This document shows, piece after piece, positions 22,186 to 29,758 of a DNA stretch of 31,604 nucleotides. A model generated the notes under the pieces. That model did not search any database. It was not told the DNA's origin and saw nothing but the letters and a program-made list of their open reading frames with translations. Location: assembly GCA_038232455.1 (NCBI GenBank), contig JBBSHU010000025.1, forward strand, positions 1 through 31,604, in the 5' to 3' direction. The DNA is from DATAQC01 sp038232455. GTDB lineage: Bacteria > Actinomycetota > Acidimicrobiia > Acidimicrobiales > AC-14. Numbering within the stretch: the stretch's first letter is position 1; each line of letters opens with the position of its first letter. The position numbers and the translations under genes are program-made.

Positions 22186-22340
22186 TCGTGGGGGCCGCCC
22201 TCGGGCTGGTCCTCTTGCGGCTCATCATCGTCCGGGTGCGGCCCCGCCGCCAGGACGGCCGGGATGGCGACTTCAGGCGGTAGAGGCAGGCTGACCCGCT
22301 CGTCGCGTTCCTCTGGCGTGGGGTGGTGCTTCTCGGGCAC
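22182..22340 (-). CDS. possible small acidic protein
   Basis: A GTG-initiated frame of 52 codons (MPEKHHPTPEERDERVSLPL ... ending QEDQPEGGPHD) with codon choice like real genes and a strongly acidic tail. There is no ribosome binding site of note and no family. It overlaps the end of the preceding convergent gene by 4 bp. Confidence 0.3.
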   Translation of the reverse strand: MPEKHHPTPEERDERVSLPLPPEVAIPAVLAAGPHPDDDEPQEDQPEGGPHD

Positions 22341-22439
22341 GTCTAGAGGTTACCGGCGACGTAGACTGTTGGGTGGAGCACTCGGGGTTCGGACCCGACA
22401 CACCGGCTTCCAAAGGCAGGAGTGGTCACCACGACGTGC

Positions 22440-22529
22440 CCCGTGAAGGGTTCCCCCGGACCGCGGCAAGGCTTCTCGCAAGGTCGGCCAGCCCGCTAAA
22501 GGGTCCGGGGGTCAACCCCTCCTCACGGG
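22440..22529. repeat. long imperfect inverted repeat after the DUF5343-like gene
   Basis: Left arm CCCGTGA, GGGTT, CCCCCGGACC (22440-22462) pairs with GGTCCGGGGG, AACCC, TCACGGG (22502-22529): 22 pairs with small bulges around a 39-nt loop. It begins at the TGA of the minus-strand gene, so a 3' structure or terminator is possible, though there is no U-run. The rest of 22341-22522 has no gene that I can support. Confidence 0.55.
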
Positions 22530-23260
22530 TCATCCTCGTCGGGCTCGGAGACCTCAACGGCCGGGTTGTCATCAACCGGCACCGAGAAATTCAAGACAAC
22601 TTCGAACGTCGTTAGGAACGCGTCGCGGCGGAGGCTTGTCCATGACGCCCCCTTCTGGGGGATTTCCCCGAGAAGACCGATGAGGCCTGGCGGAAGCCCG
22701 TCCGCTCCAAGCGAAGGGACAGGTTCCACCGGCTTCGCTCTACCGCGAGCCTCCGAACGTGCGCCTGGCTTGCGCGTTGCCTTTGTCGGCCGTGGTCTGG
22801 CCGGTGCCGGTCCGTTGGTTGTCGTGTTGGGCACAGGGAGACCGGCGTACTTCCAGAGGCCCAGGAGAAGCGCCGCCATGGCGCGCCGTTGGCCCGCGGG
22901 TTCGTAAGTGCGAAATGCCTCTGTGACCCGGTCGTAGGGATCGGATGCCGGATCGGCATACTGCAGTACGTCCGCGTAAACGCTCCGAACCCACTCAGCA
23001 ACGCGCGTTCGGTACTCGTCCTCCCCGCGGGTTGACCGAAAGTCCCCGAACTGGTCGGTGGGAGTCCCGTCCTCACGTAGCAGGTCCAATCCGACGAGCG
23101 ACTGAAACGTCCGCCGTGCCAGGCTCTCACCGACTCCAACACGGGTGAGCGTGTCCGTCGTCACCGGCACACCGAACCCTCGATCCCGCCAAGCGTCGAG
23201 CACGGTCGCAACTGCGGCTACAGAAGTGTAGGGAGCCGGGCCGTTCGGTTGTAGAGGCAT
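22523..23260 (-). CDS. DUF5343-like protein
   Basis: A 245-aa protein. The first 130 residues have the layout of DUF5343 proteins: PYTSVAAVATVLDAWRDRGF, then VGESLARRTFQSLVGLDLLREDGTPTDQF (a winged-helix-like segment that compares loci and ends in DGTPT), and RVAEWVRSVYADVLQYADPAS. A basic Pro/Lys linker (ARPRPTKATRKPGARSEARG) leads to a C-terminal segment ending FSVPVDDNPAVEVSEPDEDD. AGGAG lies 6 bases before the ATG. DUF5343 proteins are of unknown function and common in mobile or defence-rich regions. The family call is from memory of the N-terminal pattern. It is isolated within the accessory stretch. Confidence 0.6.
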   Translation of the reverse strand: MPLQPNGPAPYTSVAAVATVLDAWRDRGFGVPVTTDTLTRVGVGESLARRTFQSLVGLDLLREDGTPTDQFGDFRSTRGEDEYRTRVAEWVRSVYADVLQYADPASDPYDRVTEAFRTYEPAGQRRAMAALLLGLWKYAGLPVPNTTTNGPAPARPRPTKATRKPGARSEARGRAKPVEPVPSLGADGLPPGLIGLLGEIPQKGASWTSLRRDAFLTTFEVVLNFSVPVDDNPAVEVSEPDEDDP

Positions 23261-23419
23261 CGGAGTCTCCTGACGTGTCGGTACTCCGTAGAGTATAGAC
23301 GCGTTGGTCTACCGCAACGCAACCCTTCGCCGTACCGTACGCCAAACATCGCTTTGACCAGGACTTATGCGTATCAGACTCTGATTCGAGATTCCCACTG
23401 GGCGAGGAGAGGAGCACAG

Positions 23420-23608
23420 ATGAGGATACGGCCGTGTGAGCCAGAAACGCGCGAAGCAGCCGCTGGCTGGCTGGCGACCACTCCCCGAGATCACCCGTAC
23501 CGGATCGGCGTCACAGGCGAGACCCGGGAGGAAGCCACTCGCCGGTTTGCTGCTGCCTTTGCTGCTTGGCAGGAGCTACATGAGCGGGCCCTAGCGGATC
23601 AGTCGTGA
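23420..23608 (+). CDS. small unknown protein (62 aa)
   Basis: ATG 23420 is preceded by GAGGAGAGGAG, a strong ribosome binding site. The product (MRIRPCEPETREAAAGWLAT, then ETREEATRRFAAAFAAWQEL) is helical and charged, of unknown family, and resembles the short proteins often found in phage or plasmid regions. Its stop overlaps the convergent transposase end by 10 bp, so it probably marks the edge of the inserted element. Confidence 0.55.
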   Translation: MRIRPCEPETREAAAGWLATTPRDHPYRIGVTGETREEATRRFAAAFAAWQELHERALADQS

Positions 23609-24591
23609 TCCGTGAGTGGCTTGTAGCTCAACCGCCGACCGGCTGACTGGTCGATCATCCGTTCCAGCCGGGCCGAGTCCGACAGCTTGCGGGTGCTGTA
23701 GCGGTAGTCGAACTCCGCGAGGTAGCGGCCGAGGTGCATGGTGCTGACGTGGTGGTGGGTACCGTCGATCGACCGCTTCAACTGCGAGAAGTAGCCCTCA
23801 GCCTGGTTCGTGGTCACACCGTCCTTGCGGACGTACTCGTGGTGCTCGTGGTCGACCCACTGGTGGTCCTCGAACTCTTTGCCGACCTGGCGGTATGGCT
23901 TGAAGCCGTCCGTGTGGAGCTTGCTGGCGGGCTTGTCCACCTGGTCTGTGATCGCGTTCTTCAAGTTGTCGCCGGTGACCGTGGGGAGCACTCGGGACCG
24001 AACCTCGCCGGTGGTCGTGTTGACCAGCGACAGCACCGCCGTCTTGGGCACGCGGCCACGGTTGGAGCCTGGACGACTCCGACCCTGCTGGTGGCGGTTC
24101 TTTGGCTTGCCACCGATGAAAGTCTCGTCGGCAACGATGGTGCCCGAGAGCAACCCGGCCAATGGGTCACGCTTCATTGATTCCCGCAGACGGTGGAGCA
24201 TGTACCAGGCGGTTTCCGGAGTCACGCCGTGCATCCGCTCGACCTCGCGGGAACTGATCCCGTTCTTGGCCGCTGACATTTGCACCATGACCATGAGCCA
24301 CGTCCGAAGGCTGACCTTCGTGCCGTGGAAGATGGTGCCGGTGAGCACCGAGAACTGCTTGCGGCACTTGGCGCATTTCCAGACGCGGCGCACGCTCTGA
24401 GTCCGCTTGCCGTCGGCCTTCTTCACGCCGGTCCCGCGCGCCGTCCCGTTCTTCGGTGCCAAGAAGTACGCCTTGCCGTGGCCGCAATGGGCGCAGACGG
24501 GCGTGCCGTGCCAACGCAGTTCTTCCAGAAGGAGGTAGGCGTCGTGCTCGTCGTGGATTTCGTTAGCGAGGTTCTTCAATGTCAACTTCAC
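23599..24591 (-). CDS. IS1595-family transposase
   Basis: A 330-aa DDE-type transposase. An N-terminal zinc ribbon has two Cys pairs, CAHCGHG and CAKCRKQ, followed by FSVLTGTIFHGTKVSLRTWL, a helix-turn-helix part (GISSREVERMHGVTPETAWYML) and the catalytic ISXO2-like domain: Asp in IVADETFIGG, Asp in LHTDGFKPYRQV and the late HHEYVRKDGVTTNQAEGYFS, whose Asn fits the DDN/DDE-type third residue of IS1595. The frame is intact. The start GTG (24591) lies in a hairpin. Matching terminal inverted repeats could not be found on the left, so the limits of the insertion sequence are unknown or the element is trimmed. Confidence 0.9.
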   Translation of the reverse strand: MKLTLKNLANEIHDEHDAYLLLEELRWHGTPVCAHCGHGKAYFLAPKNGTARGTGVKKADGKRTQSVRRVWKCAKCRKQFSVLTGTIFHGTKVSLRTWLMVMVQMSAAKNGISSREVERMHGVTPETAWYMLHRLRESMKRDPLAGLLSGTIVADETFIGGKPKNRHQQGRSRPGSNRGRVPKTAVLSLVNTTTGEVRSRVLPTVTGDNLKNAITDQVDKPASKLHTDGFKPYRQVGKEFEDHQWVDHEHHEYVRKDGVTTNQAEGYFSQLKRSIDGTHHHVSTMHLGRYLAEFDYRYSTRKLSDSARLERMIDQSAGRRLSYKPLTDHD

Positions 24592-24622
24592 AAACCCATC
24601 CTACCAGACTCTATGGGTTTGT
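24590..24622 (-). promoter_or_regulatory. hairpin at the transposase start codon
   Basis: ACAAACCCAT (24590-24599) and ATGGGTTTGT (24613-24622) are perfect 10-bp inverted arms around 13 nt. In the transposase mRNA this would hide the GGTAGG ribosome site and the GTG start, a common way for insertion sequences to limit expression from outside transcripts. One arm may also be part of the right terminal repeat. Confidence 0.5.
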
Positions 24623-24652
24623 CAACCCGCGCATCCCCCATATCAGCGGTTT

Positions 24653-25510
24653 TCAGTCTTGGCAATGGGCTCGTTCGGAAATTGATCGGCAGGCTTGCAC
24701 CAACGCCGGCACGAACAGCTCGGGGGCACTCACCGGGGCGCCGTGATCGGCCGCCACCTCGTGCACCGTGGCCCCGGGAATGGCCGCGGCCAGGGCCCGC
24801 TGGCGTGCGGGAGGGACCAGGACGTCGTCGGTGGTCACCATCACCGCCACCGGTACGTCGACCGTCTCGATCCACGACACCGACGAGAAGCCTCCCAGCG
24901 CCCGGGCGCCCGCCAGCAGGTGGGCGGGGTCGGGCCGGCGCAGCTCGACGGTGGCCCACTCGCGCCACGGCGACCCGTCGAAACGGGCGATCAGGGTGGC
25001 CCCCACGTATCGCCGCCCGAGGCTGGGGACCAGGCGCACCACGAACATCCAGGCGGGCAGGGCCAACCAGAGCAGGCGCTCGCGGACGGTGCCGAGGAAC
25101 TGGCGGCTGGTGGCACACAGCACGAGGCCGCAGACCCGCCCCGGGTGGCGGCGCCACACGAGTTGGGCCACCGCGCCGCCCAGCGAGTACCCGACGACAA
25201 TGAAGTGGTCGATCCCGACGGCGTCGGCCACCGCCACCGCGTCGTCGGCGCAGTCTTCGAGACCGAACCCGCCGTCGGCGGGGAGCCCCCGGCCGTAGCC
25301 GCGATGGTCGACGGCGATCACCCGGAAGTGGCGTCCGAGGGCGGCGAAGGACTCGAACCAGTTGAGGTCGGTGCTGGCGGTGAGGCCGTGCAACAGCATC
25401 ACGGCGAACGCATCGGGCGGTCCGGCGATCTCCCGGACGAAGGTCTGACCCCGCCCCGGTACGTCGACCAGTCGCCCAGGGGGCAGATCGGGTTCGCGGG
25501 GCGCCGGCAT
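24653..25510 (-). CDS. alpha/beta hydrolase
   Basis: A 285-aa alpha/beta-hydrolase fold enzyme. Oxyanion segment VMLLHGLTASTDLNWFES; strand VIAVDHRGYGRGLP; nucleophile elbow VVGYSLGGAVAQLV (Ser in GYSLGG); the cap region WLALPAWMFVVRLVPSLG; acid Asp in VAVMVTTDDVLVPP; and catalytic His in HEVAADHGAPV. All three catalytic residues are present. The substrate cannot be deduced; esterase, lipase or haloalkane dehalogenase-type members share this plan. It starts 14 bp after the greA stop on the same strand, so it is probably in its operon. Its C terminus lies about 30 bp from the IS-type hairpin, so the insertion just missed the gene. Confidence 0.85.
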   Translation of the reverse strand: MPAPREPDLPPGRLVDVPGRGQTFVREIAGPPDAFAVMLLHGLTASTDLNWFESFAALGRHFRVIAVDHRGYGRGLPADGGFGLEDCADDAVAVADAVGIDHFIVVGYSLGGAVAQLVWRRHPGRVCGLVLCATSRQFLGTVRERLLWLALPAWMFVVRLVPSLGRRYVGATLIARFDGSPWREWATVELRRPDPAHLLAGARALGGFSSVSWIETVDVPVAVMVTTDDVLVPPARQRALAAAIPGATVHEVAADHGAPVSAPELFVPALVQACRSISERAHCQD

Positions 25511-25524
25511 GGGCGGCGAACCCC

Positions 25525-25992
25525 CTATCCGGAGATCTCGACGATCTCGACGGCGAGGGTGCCGCTCGGAGCCTCGAACTCGACGGTGTCGCCCTTGGGG
25601 TGGCCGAGCAGGGCCAGGCCGAGCGGAGACTTCGGCGAGATCACGGGAAGGTCGTCGCGTCGCTCCTCGATCGACCCCACCAGGTAGCGCTCGACCTCGT
25701 CGTCGCCCTCGTAGCGCAGGGACACGATGCTGCCCGTGGCTACTGTGCCGTCGCCCTCGCCCTCCTCCACGATCTCGGCGTGCTCGGTGAGGGCCTGGAG
25801 CTGGCGAATCCGAGCCTCCATGCGGCCCTGGTCCTCGCGGGCGGCGTGGTAGTCGGCGTTCTCCTTCAGGTCGCCCAGCTCGCGGGCCCGCTGGATCGTG
25901 CCGGCGATATCAATGCGGCCCCGGGTCATGAGGTCGTCGAGCTCGGCCTTGAGGCGCTCGTGGGCGGCGCGCGACAGTTGGGGCTCAGCCAT
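25525..25992 (-). CDS. greA: transcription elongation factor GreA
   Basis: A 155-aa Gre factor, which rescues backtracked RNA polymerase by stimulating transcript cleavage. The N-terminal antiparallel coiled coil is clear (LSRAAHERLKAELDDLMTRG, IQRARELGDLKENADYHAAR) with the acidic tip residues D and E in GDLKENADY, and the C-terminal FKBP-like domain has the GSIVSLRYEGDDEVERYLVG, ISPKSPLGLALLGHPKGDTVEF and LAVEIVEI segments. The length is standard. TAGCCT lies 6 bases before the ATG on the minus strand, and there is little ribosome binding site, so it may be leaderless. It diverges from the leuB leader. Confidence 0.95.
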   Translation of the reverse strand: MAEPQLSRAAHERLKAELDDLMTRGRIDIAGTIQRARELGDLKENADYHAAREDQGRMEARIRQLQALTEHAEIVEEGEGDGTVATGSIVSLRYEGDDEVERYLVGSIEERRDDLPVISPKSPLGLALLGHPKGDTVEFEAPSGTLAVEIVEISG

Positions 25993-26040
25993 GCCTGAAG
26001 GCTAACGGGGGTCCGAGCCGCCGCGTCACAATCGACCGGG

Positions 26041-26069
26041 TTGACGTGAACAGCGCGGCCAACGACACT
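26041..26069 (+). promoter_or_regulatory. possible leuB promoter
   Basis: TTGACG (26041-26046), a 17-bp spacer and GACACT (26064-26069; three of six matches to TATAAT). The start would lie about 26077, next to a GTG (26078) that opens an 11-codon frame, MSTSPISVFS, ending at TAA 26108-26110. That peptide lacks Leu, so its regulatory role is doubtful. Confidence 0.35.
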
Positions 26070-26110
26070 GTGGACAAGTGTCAACGTCTCCGATCTCCGT
26101 ATTTTCCTAA

Positions 26111-26171
26111 GCGCGCGCCGGGCCCCGGCGTGTGCTGTCGACCGTCCACCCTGGTGGGCGGTTTTCTTGTT
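26111..26171 (+). terminator. leuB leader: hairpin and intrinsic terminator (attenuator-like)
   Basis: First a GC hairpin, CGCCGG-GCC-CCGGCG (within about 26115-26130). Then CCGTCCACC (26142-26150) pairs with GGTGGGCGG (26153-26161) and is followed by TTTTCTTGTTT (26162-26172 region). It ends a few bases before the GAGGAG ribosome site of leuB. No plus-strand gene lies upstream (greA is divergent), so it can only act on leuB. Confidence 0.7.
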
Positions 26172-26182
26172 TCGAGGAGCGC

Positions 26183-27169
26183 GTGGGTTACAAAGTCGGT
26201 GTCATCGGTGGTGACGGGATCGGTCCCGAGGTGGTGGCCGAGGCCCTGAAGGTCGTGCGTGCCGTCGGAGTCGACCTCGACACCACCGAGCACGACCTGG
26301 GCGGGGTGCGCTACCTGCGGTCGGGCGAGATCCTGCCCGACGACGTCCTCGACGAGCTGCGAGGCATGGACGCGATCTTCCTCGGGGCGGTGGGTTCTCC
26401 CGACGTGGCCCCGGGCATCCTGGAGCGGGGCCTGCTCCTCCGCCTGCGCTTCCAGCTCGATCTCTACGTGAACCTCCGCCCCTTCAAGTCCGACGATCGC
26501 GACTTCGTAGTCGTGCGGGAGAACACCGAGGGCGTCTATGCCGGTGAGGGGGGATCGCTCCGCCAGGGAACCGCCTACGAGGTGGCCACCCAGGGTTCGG
26601 TCAACACGCGAATGGGGGTCGAGCGCTGCGTGCGCTTCGCCTTCGACCTGGCCCGCTCCCGTCCCCGTCGACACCTGACCCTCGTGCACAAGACGAACGT
26701 CCTCACCTTCGCCGGAGGCCTGTGGCAGCGTACGTTCGACGAGGTCGGTGCCACCTATCCCGACGTCACCACGTCCTACGACCATGTCGACGCCGCGTGC
26801 ATCCATCTGGTGTCGTCGCCGACCCGCTACGACACGATCGTCACCGACAACCTCTTCGGCGACATCCTCACGGATCTGGGCGGAGCGGTCACCGGCGGGA
26901 TCGGTATGGCCGCCTCGGCCAACCTGAACCCCGACCGCACGGGACCGTCGCTGTTCGAGCCCGTGCACGGTTCGGCACCCGACATCGCCGGGACGGGAAA
27001 GGCAAATCCGGTGGCCGCCATCCGTTCCGCTGCCATGATGCTGGAGTTCCTGGGCGAGGCCGACGCCGCCGCTCGTATCGATCAAGCCTGTGCCACCCCC
27101 CTTGGTGGGGAAGGCACAGCGGAGACAACCACCGCCGGGATCGGCGACGCCATCGCAGAAAGGGTGTAG
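26183..27169 (+). CDS. leuB: 3-isopropylmalate dehydrogenase
   Basis: Oxidises and decarboxylates 3-isopropylmalate with NAD+, the third leucine-branch step. The 328-aa protein shows VGVIGGDGIGPEVVAEALKV at the start, FLGAVGSPDVAPGILERGLLLRLR, the substrate-binding LRPFKS and VVRENTEGVYAGEGG, the metal Asp cluster DNLFGDILTDLGGAVTGGIG, and the NAD-site FEPVHGSAPDIAGTGKANPV. The GTG at 26183 is preferred to the longer frame from 26132, because upstream codons form the terminator and GAGGAG (26174-26179) precedes the GTG, though its spacing is short. It is the first gene of leuB-ilvE-cimA, with ilvE starting 5 bp later. Confidence 0.95.
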   Translation: MGYKVGVIGGDGIGPEVVAEALKVVRAVGVDLDTTEHDLGGVRYLRSGEILPDDVLDELRGMDAIFLGAVGSPDVAPGILERGLLLRLRFQLDLYVNLRPFKSDDRDFVVVRENTEGVYAGEGGSLRQGTAYEVATQGSVNTRMGVERCVRFAFDLARSRPRRHLTLVHKTNVLTFAGGLWQRTFDEVGATYPDVTTSYDHVDAACIHLVSSPTRYDTIVTDNLFGDILTDLGGAVTGGIGMAASANLNPDRTGPSLFEPVHGSAPDIAGTGKANPVAAIRSAAMMLEFLGEADAAARIDQACATPLGGEGTAETTTAGIGDAIAERV

Positions 27170-27174
27170 CGGAG

Positions 27175-28095
27175 ATGCCACTGCAAACGGTCGACAAGAT
27201 CTGGATGGACGGCGAGCTCGTGGCATGGGAAGACGCCAAGGTGCACGTTCTCACCCATTCACTCCACTACGGCAGTGGTGTGTTCGAGGGCATCCGTGCC
27301 TACACCACCAGCCGGGGGCCGGCGGTGTTCCGCCTCACCGAGCACATCGACCGGCTGTTCGCCAGCGCCAGCATCTTCATGATCGACATCCCCTTCACCC
27401 CGTCCGAGTTGGTGGAGGCGGTGAAGGACACCGTGCGGGTTAACGGCCTCGACGCCTGCTACATCCGGCCCATCGTCTACCTGGGCTACGGCGAGATGGG
27501 CCTCAACCCGCTGCCGTGTCCGGTCAATGTGACCATCGCGGTGTGGCCGTGGGGCACCTACCTGGGCGACGAGGGTCTGCGGCGCGGGGTGCGCCTGAAG
27601 GTCTCCAGCTGGCAGCGCCACGACCCCAACGCCGTGCCCGTGGCGGCCAAGGGCACCGGTATGTACGTGAACTCCTCGTTGGCCAAGGTCGAGGCCCTCA
27701 AGGCCGGCTACGACGAGGCCATCCTGTTGTCGCCCCAGGGTTACGTCAGCGAGTGCACGGGCGAGAACCTGTTCGTGGTCAAGCACGGGCGCCTGCTCAC
27801 GCCCCCGGTGGCTGCCGGGGCCCTGGAGGGCATCACCCAGGACACGGTGGTCACCATCGCCCGCGACCAGGGCTACGAGGTGGCCGAGGCCAACCTCCTG
27901 CGCACCGACCTCTACCTGGCCGAGGAGGCCTTCCTCACCGGCACCGCCGCCGAGGTGGTGCCCATCCGCTCGGTCGACGACCGCGAGATCGGCGCCCCCG
28001 GCCCCATCACCAAGGCCGTGCAGGAGACCTACTTCGCCACCGTGCGGGGCGAGGTCGACCGGTACAAGGACTGGCTCGACTATGTCACCGGGTGA
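27175..28095 (+). CDS. ilvE: branched-chain amino acid aminotransferase
   Basis: A PLP fold-type IV aminotransferase (306 aa) that makes leucine, isoleucine and valine from their keto acids. Visible: KIWMDGELVAWEDAKVHVLT, HSLHYGSGVFEGIRAY, FRLTEHIDRLF, the PLP Lys159 in VAAKGTGMYVNS, EAILLSPQGYVSECTGENLF, the phosphate-binding LEGITQDTV and EEAFLTGTAAEVVPI. All family blocks are present. The ATG follows leuB by 5 bp, and the gene overlaps cimA by 14 bp, so the three genes are one transcription unit. Confidence 0.96.
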   Translation: MPLQTVDKIWMDGELVAWEDAKVHVLTHSLHYGSGVFEGIRAYTTSRGPAVFRLTEHIDRLFASASIFMIDIPFTPSELVEAVKDTVRVNGLDACYIRPIVYLGYGEMGLNPLPCPVNVTIAVWPWGTYLGDEGLRRGVRLKVSSWQRHDPNAVPVAAKGTGMYVNSSLAKVEALKAGYDEAILLSPQGYVSECTGENLFVVKHGRLLTPPVAAGALEGITQDTVVTIARDQGYEVAEANLLRTDLYLAEEAFLTGTAAEVVPIRSVDDREIGAPGPITKAVQETYFATVRGEVDRYKDWLDYVTG

Positions 28096-29758
28096 GTCGG
28101 GGTCAACGGGTGAGCCGGGGTCGACGGGTGACGGGGCTGCCCACCCCCCGTTGCCACCGCTGCCTGACGCGGTCGACATCTACGACACCACCCTTCGCGA
28201 CGGCAGCCAGCAGGAGGGCCTCTCGCTAACCGTGGGCGACAAGCTCAAGGTGGCCGCCCAGCTCGATCACCTGGGCGTGGCCTACATCGAGGGCGGGTGG
28301 CCGGGAGCCAATCCCAAAGACGACGAGTTTTTCCAGCGAGCCCCGGCCGAGCTCAAACTCGAGACTGCCACCCTGGTGGCTTTCGGGTCGACCCGGAGGC
28401 CACGGTCGGCGGCCGGTTCCGACGACACGTTGCGCCACCTGGTGAAGGCCAACACCTCGGCGGTGTGCATCGTGGCCAAGGCGTGGGACCGCCATGTGGT
28501 CGAAGCCCTCCGTACCGACCTCGCCGAGGCCGTGGCCATGGCGTACGACTCGGTGGAGTTCTTGCGCCACGCCGGTCTGCGGGTGTTCTTCGACGCCGAG
28601 CACTTCTTCGACGGGTACCGGCGCAATGCCGAGTTCAGCCTGCGCGTTATTCAGGCGGCCGAGGAAGCCGGGGCCGAGACGCTGGTGCTGTGCGACACCA
28701 ACGGGGGCACCCTTCCCGACGAGGTCGAGCGGGTGCTGAGCGAGGTGCGGCCGCAGGTGTCGGCTCAGCTCGGTGTCCACTTCCACAACGACGGCGGGTG
28801 CGCGGTGGCCAACACCATCACCGGTGTCCGACACGGAGCGACCCAGGTCCAGGGTTGTGTCAACGGTTACGGCGAGCGCGCCGGGAACGCCGATCTGTGT
28901 GCGGCGATCCCCAACCTGGCGTTGAAGATGGGCGTACGCACTATCGACGGCGACCGCCTGGAGCGCCTCACCCCCGTGGCCCACCACATCGCCGAACTGG
29001 TGAACATCGCCCCCGACCCCCAGCAGCCCTACGTAGGCCAGTCGGCGTTCGCCCACAAGGCGGGCCTGCACACATCGGCCATCGCCCGGGGACCCGACCT
29101 CTACGAGCACATCGCTCCCGATTCGGTGGGCAACGGCACCCGCTTCGTGGTCAGCGAGTTGGCCGGCCGCTCGACGCTGGAGCTCAAGGCCGCCGAGCTG
29201 GGGCTCGACCTCGGGTCAGGGTCGCTCGCCGGCATCGTCGACCGGCTCAAGGCCCTCGAGCACCAGGGCTACCACTTCGAGGTGGCCGACGGTTCCCTCG
29301 AGCTGCTAATGCGCCAGGCCGACGGATGGGAGCAGTCGTTCTTCGCCCTGGAGTCGTTCCGCGTGATCACCGAGCAACGCCCCGACGGCGTCTACGTCAC
29401 CGACGCCACCATCAAAGTGCACTGTCACGATGAGCACGGTGAAGATCAGCGCCTGATCGCCACGGCCGAGGGCAATGGCCCTGTCAATGCCCTCGACCAG
29501 GCTCTGCGCCAGGCCATCGGTCAGGCCTATCCCGGCCTGGCCCACCTGCACCTCACCGACTACAAGGTGCGGGTGCTCGACACCGCCAATGGCACCGCCG
29601 CCGTCACCCGGGTGCTGATCGACTCCACCGACGGTGATCGCACCTGGTCCACCATCGGCGTGTCCGAGAACATCATCGAGGCCTCGTGGCAGGCCTTGTC
29701 CGATTCCATCGTGTTCGGCCTGCTCCACGAGCAGGACCGGGAGGAGCAGGGCCCCTGA
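28082..29758 (+). CDS. cimA: citramalate synthase
   Basis: Condenses pyruvate with acetyl-CoA to (R)-citramalate, giving 2-ketobutyrate and isoleucine without threonine; LeuC/LeuD and LeuB act on the following intermediates. The 558-aa protein differs from LeuA in the typical CimA way: DIYDTTLRDGSQQEGLSL instead of DGEQSPG, VAYIEGGWPGANPKD, a metal pair in HFHNDGGCAVAN (His233, His235), VNGYGERAGNADL, SAFAHKAGLHTSAI and a C-terminal regulatory domain from about 410. The first 30 residues (SPGESGSTGEPGSTGD...) are a repeat-coded spacer. The start ATG lies within the end of ilvE. Pairing with leuB and ilvE supports the role. Confidence 0.93.
   Translation: MSPGESGSTGEPGSTGDGAAHPPLPPLPDAVDIYDTTLRDGSQQEGLSLTVGDKLKVAAQLDHLGVAYIEGGWPGANPKDDEFFQRAPAELKLETATLVAFGSTRRPRSAAGSDDTLRHLVKANTSAVCIVAKAWDRHVVEALRTDLAEAVAMAYDSVEFLRHAGLRVFFDAEHFFDGYRRNAEFSLRVIQAAEEAGAETLVLCDTNGGTLPDEVERVLSEVRPQVSAQLGVHFHNDGGCAVANTITGVRHGATQVQGCVNGYGERAGNADLCAAIPNLALKMGVRTIDGDRLERLTPVAHHIAELVNIAPDPQQPYVGQSAFAHKAGLHTSAIARGPDLYEHIAPDSVGNGTRFVVSELAGRSTLELKAAELGLDLGSGSLAGIVDRLKALEHQGYHFEVADGSLELLMRQADGWEQSFFALESFRVITEQRPDGVYVTDATIKVHCHDEHGEDQRLIATAEGNGPVNALDQALRQAIGQAYPGLAHLHLTDYKVRVLDTANGTAAVTRVLIDSTDGDRTWSTIGVSENIIEASWQALSDSIVFGLLHEQDREEQGP
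28090..28136 (+). repeat. 18-bp tandem repeat at the ilvE/cimA junction
   Basis: GGGTGAGTCGGGGTCAAC (28090-28107), GGGTGAGCCGGGGTCGAC (28108-28125) and a partial third copy (28126-28136). It codes for the GESGST/GEPGST spacer at the CimA N terminus and includes the ilvE stop, so slippage here changes only the linker. Confidence 0.75.

Noticed and set aside
22373..22405. tRNA-like T-arm (TCGGG-GTTCGGA-CCCGA)
   Set aside because: The TTC is shifted in the loop, and no D-arm, anticodon arm or acceptor stem fits around it.
22440..22529. Integron attC site
   Set aside because: The arms contain GGGTT...AACCC but in the wrong orientation and without the RYYYAAC/GTTRRRY core or an integrase; kept only as an unexplained inverted repeat.
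12245..26063. 15-bp match AACAGCGCGGCCAAC at 12245 and 26048
   Set aside because: Short, GC-rich and without matching flanks; expected by chance or shared codons at this composition.
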